A stretch of DNA of 64,000 bases from Acidimicrobiales bacterium (GTDB taxonomy: Bacteria; Actinomycetota; Acidimicrobiia; Acidimicrobiales; SZUA-35), in contig JANQPB010000031.1 of assembly GCA_028285495.1 (NCBI GenBank), positions 1 through 64,000 of the forward strand, in the 5' to 3' direction. Below the pieces are notes generated by a model that made no database searches, was not told where the DNA came from, and saw only the letters and a list, made by a program, of their open reading frames with translations. The position numbers and the translations under genes were made by a program. Shown piece by piece: positions 37,949-48,166 of the stretch. Numbering within the stretch: the stretch's first letter is position 1; each line of letters starts with the position of its first letter.

Positions 37949-38830
37949 TCAGCCGCCGCCGTCGAGCCCGGCCCGGAGGGCGGCGACGAAGTCGACGGCC
38001 GCATCGACCCCTTCGTCGAGCACCCGACGGATGACCGCCGAGCCGACGACCACACCGTCGGCCACCTCACAGACCGCGGCGGCCTGCTCGGGGTTCGACA
38101 CGCCGACCCCGATCAGCACCGGCTTGTCGGTCACGTCCTTCAGCCGGCGGGCCATCTCGAGGGAGCTGGTGGCGAGAGCGTCGCGCTCACCGGTGATGCC
38201 GATCAGCCCGACGCCGTAGACGAAGCCGCGGCTCCGGGCGGCGATCCGGGGCAGGCGCTCGTCCGGCGCGGTCGGGGCGGCCAGCAGCACGGTCTCGATG
38301 CCGGCGTGATCGGCGGCCCTGGTCCACGGTCCGGCCTCCTCGAGGGGCAGGTCGGGCAGGATGGCGGCCGAGATACCGGCCTCGGCCAGCGCGTTGGCGA
38401 ACCGACGATGACCCATCCGGAAGCAGATGTTGTAGTAGGTCATGACGATCAGCGGGATGCCGACGTCGAGATCGGCAACGGTGTCGAGGGCCAGGCCGGG
38501 GTCGATGCCGTCGGCCAGCGCCCGGGTCGACGACTCCTGGATGGTGGCGCCGTCCATCACCGGATCGGAGAAGGGCACGCCGATCTCGATGGCGTCGGCC
38601 CCGGCGGCGGCGACGCCCTCGACCAGGCGGGCCCAGTCGCCGGCCGGGTAGCCGGCGGTGATGTAGGGCAGGAGCAGCTTGCGGCCGGCCTCGCGCTTGG
38701 CCAGCAGCTCGGACTCGAGCCGGCCGGGGGCCATGCCGGTGGTGTCCCAGACGACCGGCGGCTCATCGGCGTCGGTCTCGGTTGCCGCCGCGGTGAGGCC
38801 GGCGACGGCGTCGGTCGATGCGGCGGTCAC
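37949..38830 (-). CDS. trpA: Tryptophan synthase alpha subunit
   Basis: TrpA cleaves indole-3-glycerol phosphate and passes indole to TrpB. The TIM barrel has the catalytic Glu in ADAIEIGVPFSDPVMDG, with the catalytic Asp in FSDP, and GFVYGVGLIGITG and the phosphate-binding IGVGVSNPEQ near the end. The 293 residues include about 30 extra N-terminal residues; the conserved part begins at MAPGRLESEL. GTG 38830 overlaps the trpB stop as GTGA, so the two subunits are translationally coupled. Confidence 0.95.
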   Translation of the reverse strand: MTAASTDAVAGLTAAATETDADEPPVVWDTTGMAPGRLESELLAKREAGRKLLLPYITAGYPAGDWARLVEGVAAAGADAIEIGVPFSDPVMDGATIQESSTRALADGIDPGLALDTVADLDVGIPLIVMTYYNICFRMGHRRFANALAEAGISAAILPDLPLEEAGPWTRAADHAGIETVLLAAPTAPDERLPRIAARSRGFVYGVGLIGITGERDALATSSLEMARRLKDVTDKPVLIGVGVSNPEQAAAVCEVADGVVVGSAVIRRVLDEGVDAAVDFVAALRAGLDGGG

Positions 38831-40089
38831 GACGGATCCCCCGGCTTCCGCTCGAGGTCGACGTGGGCCATGGCCTCGGGGTCGCGCCGCTTGATCGCCT
38901 GGACCTGGGCCACGTCCTTGTCACCCCGACCCGACAGGTTGAGCAGGACGGTCTTGCCGGCCAGCTCGGTCCGGTGGCGGGACATCCAGGCCAGGCCGTG
39001 GGCCGACTCGAGGGCGGGGATGATGCCCTCGGTCCTGGCCAGCAGCTCGAAGGCGGCGAGCACCTCGGCGTCGGTCACCGGCTCGTAGCGGGCCCGGCCG
39101 ATGTCGGCCAGGTGGGCGTGCTCGGGTCCGACGCCCGGGTAGTCGAGGCCGGCCGACACCGACTGGGCCTCCTGGACCTGCCCGAACTCGTCCTGCATCA
39201 GGTACGACATCGACCCGTGGACGACGCCGGGGACCGAGCGACTGACCGCGGCGCCGCCGGCCGGCTCGACCCCGACCAGCTCGGCCCGGGTGTCGACGAA
39301 GCCGGCGAACAGCCCGGCCGCGTTCGAGCCGCCGCCGACGCAGGCGACGACCACGTCGGGCACGTCGCCGTCGAGCAGGGCCTGCGACTGGGCGAGGGCC
39401 TCGGTGCCGATGATGCGATGGAACTCCCGCACCATCCACGGATAGGGATGGGGGCCCATCACCGAGCCGAGGCAGTAGTAGGTGTCCTCGACGGTGGCCA
39501 CCCAGTCCCGCATGGCCTCGTTGACCGCATCCTTGAGGGTCCGGCTGCCGGACAACGCCGGGCGGACCTCGGCCCCCAGCAGCTCCATGCGGAACACGTT
39601 GAGGGCCTGGCGGGCGACGTCGACCTCGCCCATGTAGACCACGCAGTCGAGCCCGAAGTAGGCGGCGGCGGTTGCGGTGGCAACGCCGTGCTGGCCGGCC
39701 CCGGTCTCGGCCACCACCCGCTGCTTGCCCATGCGCCGGGCCAGCAGGGTCTGGCCGATCACGTTGTTGATCTTGTGGCTGCCGGTGTGGTTGAGATCCT
39801 CGCGCTTGAGGAGGACCCGGCAGCCGAGCTCTTCGGAGAGGTTGCGGCAGTCGGTGAGCGCCGATGGCCGGCCGGCGTAGTCGTGGAGCAGCGTCTCGAA
39901 CTCGGTCCGGAACTCGGGGTCGCCCCAGGCCGAGCGGAAGGCGTCCTCCAGCTCGGCACAGGCCGGGACCAGGGTCTCGGGCACGTACCGTCCCCCGAAC
40001 TGGCCGAAGCGGCCGCGGTCGTCCGGCTCGGCCATCAGCGACGAGCCGGCCGGAGCGGGCTGGTCGGTGTGGTCAGCGGTTGCCGTCAT
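38827..40089 (-). CDS. trpB: Tryptophan synthase beta subunit
   Basis: TrpB is the PLP enzyme that joins indole and serine. The PLP lysine is in LNHTGSHKINN, the substrate Glu in VAETGAGQHGVATA, and the phosphate loop is GGGSNAAG. FGQFGGRYVPETLVPA opens the conserved core. I chose ATG 40089 (420 residues) because GAGGA lies 9 nt upstream; ATG 40104 adds only five residues. It is followed by trpA with a 4-bp overlap and preceded by trpF at 82 bp. Confidence 0.96.
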   Translation of the reverse strand: MTATADHTDQPAPAGSSLMAEPDDRGRFGQFGGRYVPETLVPACAELEDAFRSAWGDPEFRTEFETLLHDYAGRPSALTDCRNLSEELGCRVLLKREDLNHTGSHKINNVIGQTLLARRMGKQRVVAETGAGQHGVATATAAAYFGLDCVVYMGEVDVARQALNVFRMELLGAEVRPALSGSRTLKDAVNEAMRDWVATVEDTYYCLGSVMGPHPYPWMVREFHRIIGTEALAQSQALLDGDVPDVVVACVGGGSNAAGLFAGFVDTRAELVGVEPAGGAAVSRSVPGVVHGSMSYLMQDEFGQVQEAQSVSAGLDYPGVGPEHAHLADIGRARYEPVTDAEVLAAFELLARTEGIIPALESAHGLAWMSRHRTELAGKTVLLNLSGRGDKDVAQVQAIKRRDPEAMAHVDLERKPGDPS

Positions 40090-40171
40090 CGATGTTGTCC
40101 TCACTGGTTGCTGGTGTCTTGTGTCGGTCTCGGGTCTGCGTCTGCCCGTCGGTCGCCCGTTCCCGGGCCGG

Positions 40172-40795
40172 TCAGCCGGCCGGCCGGAACGGTCGGGCCG
40201 CTCGGGCCGCAGCCAGGAACTTGCGGACCTTGGCCGGGTCCTTGCGCCCCGGTGACGACTCGACGCCGGAGGCCACGTCGACCCCCCACGGGTCGAGCTC
40301 CTCGATGGCCTGGGTCACGTTGTCCGGGTCGAGGCCGCCGGCCAGCAGGTAGTCCCGATCCCCGACCCGCTCCTCGATCAGGGCCCAGTCGAACGTCTCG
40401 CCGCTGCCCGCCATCGGGGAGTCGACGAGGAGCCGGTGGGGGCCCCAGTCGGCGTCGGCGACCAGGGCCGGGTCGTCGATGCCGAGCGCCCGGATCACCG
40501 CAGGGACCCGATCCCCGACCCAGCGGGTGTCCTCGGGGCTCTCGGCGCCGTGGAGCTGGACGGCCCGGAGGCCGAGGGTGGTGGCCAGGTCGACGACCCG
40601 GTCGCGGCGCTCGTCGCGGAAGATGCCGACGGTCAGGACCTCGGGCGGGAGCCGTCGCACGATGTCTCGGGCGGTCTCCCGGCCGATGCGGCGCTTCGAC
40701 CCCGACCAGAAGTTGAGACCGACGGCATCGGCGCCGAGCCCCGCCGCCAGCAGGGCATCCTCGACCGTGGTGACGCCGCAGATCTTCACGAACAC
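40172..40795 (-). CDS. trpF: Phosphoribosylanthranilate isomerase
   Basis: TrpF performs the Amadori rearrangement of phosphoribosylanthranilate. The general base Cys is in FVKICGVTT and the acid Asp in HRLLVDSPMAG. LAGGLDPDNV and GVDVASGVE complete the phosphate site. The 207 residues are normal. GTG 40795 has TAACGT 6 nt upstream (40802-40807), predicting a leaderless start. Many actinobacteria lack trpF and use bifunctional PriA; here trpF is present. Confidence 0.95.
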   Translation of the reverse strand: MFVKICGVTTVEDALLAAGLGADAVGLNFWSGSKRRIGRETARDIVRRLPPEVLTVGIFRDERRDRVVDLATTLGLRAVQLHGAESPEDTRWVGDRVPAVIRALGIDDPALVADADWGPHRLLVDSPMAGSGETFDWALIEERVGDRDYLLAGGLDPDNVTQAIEELDPWGVDVASGVESSPGRKDPAKVRKFLAAARAARPFRPAG

Positions 40796-40888
40796 CCAGG
40801 CACGTTACCCCAGCGTCGGCCCGGCATCCTGATCGAATTCCGGTCGACCGGGCGAGGACGACGGCCGGCGCGGGACCATCGGCCCGCC

Positions 40889-41692
40889 TCAGCCGGCGGT
40901 CGCCGCCCGCAGTGCCGCAACCGCGGCCCGGGGATCCCCCGAGCGGACGAGACTCTCCCCGACCAGGACGGCATCGAAGCCGGCCTCGGCCAGCGGCGGG
41001 AGGTCGTCGGGGCCGCCGATCCCGGACTCGGCCACCGACACCACCTCGTCCGGTATGGCGGCCGCCACCCGAACCGCCCTGGCGGTGTCGACCTCGAAGG
41101 TCACCAGGTCACGCTGGTTCACGCCGATCAGCGTCGCCCCGACGGCGAGGGCCCGCTCGACCTCCGCCTCGTCGTTGGTCTCGACGAGGGCGTCGAGCCC
41201 GAGCTCGGCGGCCAGGGCGTGGAAGTCACCGAGCTCGGCGTCGTCGAGGGCGGCGACGATCAGCAACACGGCGTCTGCTCCCATCAGGCGGGCATCGGCG
41301 ACGTCGTTGGCCGTCACGGTGAAGTCCTTGCGGATCACCGGCAGGTCGACGGCTCCCCTGGCCGCGGCCAGGTCGTCCGGCGAGCCGCCGAAGAACTCGC
41401 GGTCGGTCAGGACCGAGAGGCACGACGCCCCGCCGCCGGCGTAGTCGGAAGCCAGCTCGGCCGGATCGAGGCCCGGATGCAGGTCACCCTTCGAAGGCGA
41501 GCGACGCTTGACCTCGCTGATGACCGCCACCCCGTCCGCGCCGGACAGGGCCGGACCGAACCCTCGGGTCGCCCCCAGATCGGCCGTTCGGGCGATCAGG
41601 TCGTCGAGGCGCCGGTCGTCGGCGGCCGCCGCCTGGCGGTGGGCGTCGAGGATGCGGGCCAGGTAGGTGTTGGTGGCGGCCGGACCGGTCAT
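40889..41692 (-). CDS. trpC: Indole-3-glycerol phosphate synthase
   Basis: TrpC closes the indole ring before tryptophan synthase. The barrel motifs are VISEVKRRSPSKG (catalytic Glu and Lys), LPVIRKDFTV (catalytic Lys), LDALVETND and GVNQRDLVTFEVD, ending in AESGIGGPDD and VGESLVRSGDP. The 267 residues are typical. The start lies 25 bp after the ABM-domain gene, so both may share a transcript. trpD and trpG are not in the window. Confidence 0.95.
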   Translation of the reverse strand: MTGPAATNTYLARILDAHRQAAAADDRRLDDLIARTADLGATRGFGPALSGADGVAVISEVKRRSPSKGDLHPGLDPAELASDYAGGGASCLSVLTDREFFGGSPDDLAAARGAVDLPVIRKDFTVTANDVADARLMGADAVLLIVAALDDAELGDFHALAAELGLDALVETNDEAEVERALAVGATLIGVNQRDLVTFEVDTARAVRVAAAIPDEVVSVAESGIGGPDDLPPLAEAGFDAVLVGESLVRSGDPRAAVAALRAATAG

Positions 41693-41717
41693 CGGGTCGG
41701 GTCTCGGAGCCGGGGCC

Positions 41718-42029
41718 TCAGAGGTCGAGGCCCTTGGCCACGACCGGGTTCATCATCGTCACCTCGGGCCGGCCGGCGAGCAGTCCGCCGAGCGCCTTCA
41801 TGGCCCCGACCATCGGCTCGGCCTTCCCGTGAACGGCGAGCGCCTCCTCGTCGCTGTAGAGCTCGAAGAAGTAGAAGGTGTTCGGGTCGTCGGCGGTGAC
41901 GTGGGCTGAGTAGATCTCCAGCCCGGGCTCGCTGTCGGCGGCGGCGATGAGGTCGGCGAGGGCGGTGGCCAGCTCGTCGGCCTTGCCATCGGCCGCGGTG
42001 AGCTTGGCGATCAGGGAAATCTTGGACAT
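41718..42029 (-). CDS. Antibiotic biosynthesis monooxygenase (ABM/YgiN-like) domain protein
   Basis: A 103-residue single ABM domain: ISLIAKLTAADGKADELATALADLI, then TFYFFELYSDEEALAVHGK with the conserved His. Such proteins are dimeric ferredoxin-fold enzymes or binders; roles include quinol oxidation and haem or dicarbonyl chemistry. The substrate cannot be told. ATG 42029 has TACATT 7 nt upstream (42037-42042), predicting a leaderless mRNA. It is the first gene of the run leading into trpC. Confidence 0.85.
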   Translation of the reverse strand: MSKISLIAKLTAADGKADELATALADLIAAADSEPGLEIYSAHVTADDPNTFYFFELYSDEEALAVHGKAEPMVGAMKALGGLLAGRPEVTMMNPVVAKGLDL

Positions 42030-42100
42030 GCCGGCGAATGTAGTGCCAACGCCGGGCCTTCACCCCTTCCTAACAATCGCCCCCTACGCTCCAGGGGCAC

Positions 42101-42763
42101 ATGACTGCCATCGTCGTCGTCGAGGACGAACCGGACATCGCCGACCTGCTGGCGCTGTACTTCCGACGAGAGGGCTGGACCGTGCACCTCGCGCCGGATG
42201 GCGCCGTCGGGCTGGAGGCCATCCGGGCCCGCAACCCCGACTTCGTCGTCCTCGACGTCGGCCTGCCCGGCGAGCTCGACGGGTTCGACGTGTGCCGCCA
42301 GCTGCGGCAGACCAGCGACGTGCCGGTGCTGTTCCTGACCGCCCGCGACGACGAGGTCGACCGGATCCTCGGGCTCGAGATGGGGGCGGACGACTACGTG
42401 ACCAAGCCGTTCTCCCCCCGGGAGATCGTGGCCAGGATCAAGGCCGTGCTCCGCCGGGGGCGCAGCGCCGGCAACGGCACTCGGGCCGACTACGGGGAGG
42501 TGACCGTCGACCTCGAGCGGCGGGAGGTCAGGACCGGCGGTGAGCCGGTCCCGCTGGCCACCCAGGAGTGGGCGCTGCTCGAGGCCCTGATCGGGAACGA
42601 GGGGATCGCCCTCAGCCGCCAGCAACTGCTCGACCTGGCCTGGGGTCCCGACTGGATCGGCGATCCCCGCACGGTCGACGTCCACGTCAGACAACTCCGC
42701 CGCAAGCTCGGTGACGACCTGCCCCTGGCCACGGTCCGGGGGGTCGGCTACCGGTTGGGCTGA
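42101..42763 (+). CDS. OmpR/PhoB-family response regulator
   Basis: A 220-residue regulator with a receiver domain (VVEDEPD, phospho-Asp52 in FVVLDVGLPG, Lys in YVTKPFSP) and a winged-helix output domain (QEWALLEALIGN, RTVDVHVRQLRRKLGDD, VRGVGYRLG). ATG 42101 has AGGGG 5 nt upstream and TACGCT at 42085-42090. The cognate kinase follows after 2 bp. The signal and regulon are unknown. It diverges from the ABM-trp genes. Confidence 0.95.
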   Translation: MTAIVVVEDEPDIADLLALYFRREGWTVHLAPDGAVGLEAIRARNPDFVVLDVGLPGELDGFDVCRQLRQTSDVPVLFLTARDDEVDRILGLEMGADDYVTKPFSPREIVARIKAVLRRGRSAGNGTRADYGEVTVDLERREVRTGGEPVPLATQEWALLEALIGNEGIALSRQQLLDLAWGPDWIGDPRTVDVHVRQLRRKLGDDLPLATVRGVGYRLG

Positions 42764-42765
42764 GC

Positions 42766-44373
42766 ATGCAGCGGCGCCTGGCCATCGCCTTCGTGCTGAC
42801 GGCGCTTGTCTCGATCCTGCTCGTCGGGTTCGGGATCCTGGCGATCGCCCAGGTCGGGGCCAGGAACCGGGCCGAGGACCAGGTGCAGCGCGGCCTCGAC
42901 GTGGTCGGCTCGCTGCTCGAGTCGGAGGCCCGCCCCGCTCGCCAGCTGCAGCTCCTCGTCCCCCAGAACCGGCGCAACCTCGGCCTCGAGGTCCTCGAAC
43001 CGGTGGCGCTCGGCCAGGACGGCAGGGTGCGGTCGCTCGGCCGAACGGGGCGGGGGCGGGGCAACCCGCTCGGTTCGTTCCCCGACCTGACGCTCGACGC
43101 CGACCAGCTGGAGGCGCTGGCGGCCGACGAGACCGTGCTGATCGACCACGACGGCGGCGTCGTCGGCCTCCGCCAGCTGACCATCGCCACCGACCCGGCC
43201 GACGGCGGGCAGCTCCGGTTCGCGCTGCTGGCCGCCCAGCCGGTCACCGCCGTTCCCCGCCAGAGCATCGCCTGGTTCGTACTGTCGAGCGCCGTCGTCC
43301 TCGTCGGTGCCCTCGTGGCCGGGATCCTCCTGGCCAGGCGGCTCGTCCACCCGATCCGGGCCATCGAGGCGACGACGGCCGCCATCGCCGCCGGGCAGCT
43401 CGACGCCCGGGTCGGGATCGACGGCGACGACGGTGGCGGTGACGGTCGCGGCGACGGGGGCGACGGAGGCGGGGGCCGGCGGGCCCACCGGACCGGCGGA
43501 CGAGGGCTCGGCGGCGACGACGAGCTGGTGCAGCTCGGCCGGTCGGTCAACCGGATGGCGGCCGACCTCGAGCGGTCCCGAGCGCTCGACCAGCAGTTCC
43601 TGCTGTCGGTCTCCCACGACCTGCGGACGCCGCTGACCGCCATCTCGGGCTACGCCGAGGCGCTGCGCGACGGTGCGGCCGAGCCCCGCGCCGCCGGTGA
43701 GGTCATCGGCAACCAGGCGACCAGGCTCGACCGTCTGGTCGGCGACCTGCTCGACCTGGCCAAGCTGGACGCCAACCGGTTCCGCCTCGACCTCCGACCG
43801 GTCGACCTCGGCGTGGTCGCCGGGCGGACCGCAGCCGGGCTCGCGCCCCAGGCCACCCAGGACGGCATCGCCATCGACGCAGTGGTCGACGGCCCGGCCC
43901 CGGTCGTGGCCGACGCCGATCGGCTGGCCCAGGCGATCGGCAACCTGGTCACCAACGCCATGGGCTTCGCCACCACCCGGGTCGTGGTGGCGGTCACCAC
44001 CACCGGTCCCGATGGGGTCGACGGGCGGGGCCGGGCGCTGGTGACGGTCGCCGACGACGGGCCCGGGTTCGATCCCGCCGACCTGCCGTTCGTCTTCGAC
44101 CGGCTCTACACCGGCCGGGCCAGACCGAGGCGGGCCGAGAACCCGACCGGGCTCGGCCTGGCCATCGTCCGGGAGCTGGCGGCGGCGATGGGCGGTTCGG
44201 TCGAGGCCGGCAACGCACCGGACGGCGGTGCCCGGCTGACGCTGGCCTTCCCGCTCAGGACCCCAGGCGACGACCAGACGGTCGAGATCCCTGACGGCCG
44301 GACGGCGCCGTTCAGTCCAGGGTCGTCGCCTCCACCGGGACCTCCCGGCCCCCCACCGTCGCCGTCAGCGTGA
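42766..44373 (+). CDS. HAMP-domain sensor histidine kinase
   Basis: A 535-residue membrane kinase: helix at about 5-28, extracytoplasmic sensor to about 165, second helix (about 168-190), HAMP, HisKA with phospho-acceptor His284 in LLSVSHDLRTPLTAISGYAE, and HATPase (NLVTNAM, DDGPGFDP, GLGLAIVRELAAAMGG). The HAMP domain is split by about 35 residues rich in Gly, Asp and Arg (about 222-257). The C-terminus is Pro-rich and overlaps the convergent ygfZ gene by 62 bp. It pairs with the preceding regulator. Confidence 0.92.
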   Translation: MQRRLAIAFVLTALVSILLVGFGILAIAQVGARNRAEDQVQRGLDVVGSLLESEARPARQLQLLVPQNRRNLGLEVLEPVALGQDGRVRSLGRTGRGRGNPLGSFPDLTLDADQLEALAADETVLIDHDGGVVGLRQLTIATDPADGGQLRFALLAAQPVTAVPRQSIAWFVLSSAVVLVGALVAGILLARRLVHPIRAIEATTAAIAAGQLDARVGIDGDDGGGDGRGDGGDGGGGRRAHRTGGRGLGGDDELVQLGRSVNRMAADLERSRALDQQFLLSVSHDLRTPLTAISGYAEALRDGAAEPRAAGEVIGNQATRLDRLVGDLLDLAKLDANRFRLDLRPVDLGVVAGRTAAGLAPQATQDGIAIDAVVDGPAPVVADADRLAQAIGNLVTNAMGFATTRVVVAVTTTGPDGVDGRGRALVTVADDGPGFDPADLPFVFDRLYTGRARPRRAENPTGLGLAIVRELAAAMGGSVEAGNAPDGGARLTLAFPLRTPGDDQTVEIPDGRTAPFSPGSSPPPGPPGPPPSPSA

Positions 44374-45223
44374 CGGGAGCGGTGACCGAGCGCTTGAGGT
44401 AGCCGAGCCCGACCGCATCGGCGCCCGGCACCGCAACGGCGCTGGTCACCGTGCCGGCCGCCTTGCCGTCGCCGGCGAGCAGCTCGGCGCCCGGCTCGGG
44501 CGTGCCATCGGGGAACCGGAGCCGGTGCAGCCGGGTCGGGGTGTTGTTGCCACGGGAGTCGACCCGGGCAACCAGCTCCTGACCGACGTAGCACCCCTTG
44601 GTGAAGTCGACCGACTCGTCGACGATGCCCGCAGCGGCGGGGATCGTGGACTCGTCGAGCTCGTGGCCCATCGCCGGCAGGCCCTGCTCGATGCGGATCA
44701 GCTCGCCCAGCCCGGCCGGGGCGACGTCGAGCCCGATGGCGGAGGCGGCGGCTGCGACGTCGAGGCCGCCGCCTGGGTCGAGCAGGTCCAGCCCCTCGAT
44801 CCCACCCCAGCCGGCGTCGAGGGCAACGACGTCCGGCCCGGCCGGGGTCGGGTCGACGGCGGCCGAGCCCGGTCCCCGGATGGCCAGCACGGGCACCGTG
44901 CGGACCTCGATCGTGCAGTCGACCCGGAGCTTGAACCGGTTGAGCCGAGCCTCGGCGCCGGCGCCGTGCCCCGGATCGGTGTCGAGCCAGAACGTGTCGT
45001 CGGCCCGGCGGTGGACACGGAGCCACGAATCGACCTTGCCCTGTGGTTGGAGCAGGAGCGATCGGGTGGTTGCGCCGACGGCCAGGCCATCGACGTCCTG
45101 GCTCAGCTGCCCCTGCAGGTAGCTGGCGGCGTCGGGACCGGTGGCGATCAGCAGGTCGCGCTCGGCCCCGATGACGACGGGGCCGGTCTGGAATCGAGTG
45201 AAGGACTCGGCGAGCTCGAGCAT
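44312..45223 (-). CDS. ygfZ: YgfZ/GcvT-family folate-binding protein
   Basis: YgfZ proteins bind tetrahydrofolate and help build or repair Fe-S enzymes. The signature KGCYVGQE lies near residue 215, followed by RVDSRGNNTPTRLHRLRF. The N-terminal part (LQGQLSQDV, LLLQPQGKVDSWLRV) matches the GcvT-like fold. The 303 residues are normal. The 3' end overlaps the histidine kinase gene on the other strand. trpE lies upstream on the same strand after an 81-bp gap. Confidence 0.92.
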   Translation of the reverse strand: MLELAESFTRFQTGPVVIGAERDLLIATGPDAASYLQGQLSQDVDGLAVGATTRSLLLQPQGKVDSWLRVHRRADDTFWLDTDPGHGAGAEARLNRFKLRVDCTIEVRTVPVLAIRGPGSAAVDPTPAGPDVVALDAGWGGIEGLDLLDPGGGLDVAAAASAIGLDVAPAGLGELIRIEQGLPAMGHELDESTIPAAAGIVDESVDFTKGCYVGQELVARVDSRGNNTPTRLHRLRFPDGTPEPGAELLAGDGKAAGTVTSAVAVPGADAVGLGYLKRSVTAPVTLTATVGGREVPVEATTLD

Positions 45224-45304
45224 GCACCCAGTCTGCCCGGCCGCCCGGGCCGACGCCTCACGCGGCGGGCCGACCAGCCGCCCGGCGGTCCGGGCGGCGG
45301 CCGA

Positions 45305-46858
<1,554 letters not shown>

Positions 46859-46884
46859 CGGGCGACCTCCTCGAGGTCTCGGGC

Positions 46885-47289
46885 CTACAGGTACAGGCCC
46901 GTCGGCGAATCGTCGAGCCGCTCGGCGGCGACGGCGTGGATGTCGCGCTCGCGGAGGATGATGTAGTCGTGACCGCCGACCTCGACCTCGTAGCGGTCCT
47001 CGGGATTGAACAGGACCCGGTCGCCGAGCTCCATCGTGCGGACGTTGGGGCCGGCGGCGACCACCTCGGCCCATGTCAGGCGCTTGCCGACCTGGGCGGT
47101 GGCCGGGATCAGGATGCCACCGCTCGACTTCCGCTCGCCGTCCGGCCCCTCGAGCTGGACCAGGATGCGGTCGTTCAGCATCTTGATCGGGAGGCGATCG
47201 GCGCCGCCGGCGCGGGTCGGGCGGGGCGGCGCCGGGCGGGGCTCCGCCGACTCGGCGCTCGTCTCCTCGGGGTCGTTGGCCTCTGACAC
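46885..47289 (-). CDS. GroES-like co-chaperonin
   Basis: A 134-residue protein whose last 95 residues match the GroES fold: MLNDRILVQLEG, the mobile-loop region with SSGGILIPATAQVGKR, and VLFNPEDRYEVEVGGHDYIILRERDIHAV. An N-terminal 40 residues rich in Pro, Ala and Glu are extra. No groEL follows, so it is a solitary paralogue, a type seen in actinobacteria. GTG 47289 has GGAGAGA upstream, and TACCCT about 55 nt upstream may be its promoter. trpE starts 26 bp after it and is likely co-transcribed. Confidence 0.85.
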   Translation of the reverse strand: MSEANDPEETSAESAEPRPAPPRPTRAGGADRLPIKMLNDRILVQLEGPDGERKSSGGILIPATAQVGKRLTWAEVVAAGPNVRTMELGDRVLFNPEDRYEVEVGGHDYIILRERDIHAVAAERLDDSPTGLYL

Positions 47290-47441
47290 GTGGTCTCTCC
47301 GCAATCGGCTTCGCCCGGGCCCGACCGGCCCGGACGTCGCCTCAGGGTAGCGGGGTGGGAACGTCCCGGGCCGGCCGTTGCCGGTGCCCGGACCGGCGAC
47401 CGGCGGGCGCCGGCCCGACCCGGAACGGTAGGGTCGCCGCC

Positions 47442-48095
47442 ATGAGTGGACCCCCACCCGTCGAGCCCGTGCACCCGATGACCGCCGACGGTCTGGCCCT
47501 CGAGGGCGAGCTGGCGCTGGCGGCCGAGGACGGCGACGCACCTCGAGCGGTCGCCGTCGTCTGCCATCCCCACCCGCTCTACGGCGGGTCGATGCACAAC
47601 AACGTGGTCGGCAGGCTGTTCCTCGATCTGCCGGCCCGCGGTGTGCCGACGATCCGGTTCAACTTCCGGGGCGCCGGCGCATCGGGTGGCACCCACGGCG
47701 GTGGCGAGGCCGAGCGGGCCGATGTCGTCGCCGCCGTCGACGTCGCCGCCGAGCGCTACCCCGGCCGACCGTTGCTGCTGGCGGGCTACTCGTTCGGTGC
47801 CGATGTGGCCCTGTCGGTCGGCGACGACCGGATCGGGGGCTGGCTCGCCGTCTCACCGCCGCTGCGGATCGTCGCCCCCGAGGCGATGGTGGCCGCCTCC
47901 GATGGCCGCCCGACGGTGATCGTGTCCGGCTCGGCCGACGACTTCCGCACCGCAACCGACGCCGAGGCCCTCACGTCGTCGTGGGCGAGCGTGGAGGTTC
48001 GGGCCGCCGATGGCATCGACCACTTCTGGATGTCGGGGCTCGACCAGGTCACGGCCGCCGCCGAGCACCTGCTCGACCGGATCGCTCCCGCCTGA
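47442..48095 (+). CDS. Alpha/beta hydrolase
   Basis: A 217-residue hydrolase of the COG2945-like group. Features are VAVVCHPHPLYGGSMHNNVV near the start, the oxyanion region FRGAGASGG, the nucleophile elbow GYSFGADVA, and a C-terminal His in IDHFW. There is no signal peptide. The substrate is unknown. ATG 47442 has TAGGGT 7 nt upstream (47429-47434), predicting a leaderless mRNA. It is divergent from groES-trpE and convergent with hisF. Confidence 0.88.
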   Translation: MSGPPPVEPVHPMTADGLALEGELALAAEDGDAPRAVAVVCHPHPLYGGSMHNNVVGRLFLDLPARGVPTIRFNFRGAGASGGTHGGGEAERADVVAAVDVAAERYPGRPLLLAGYSFGADVALSVGDDRIGGWLAVSPPLRIVAPEAMVAASDGRPTVIVSGSADDFRTATDAEALTSSWASVEVRAADGIDHFWMSGLDQVTAAAEHLLDRIAPA

Positions 48096-48166
48096 CCGGG
48101 CCCGTGCGTTGCGGACCGCGGGGCGATCGGCCGAGGCCAGTACCGGACCCGGCTTGCGCCGACGCC

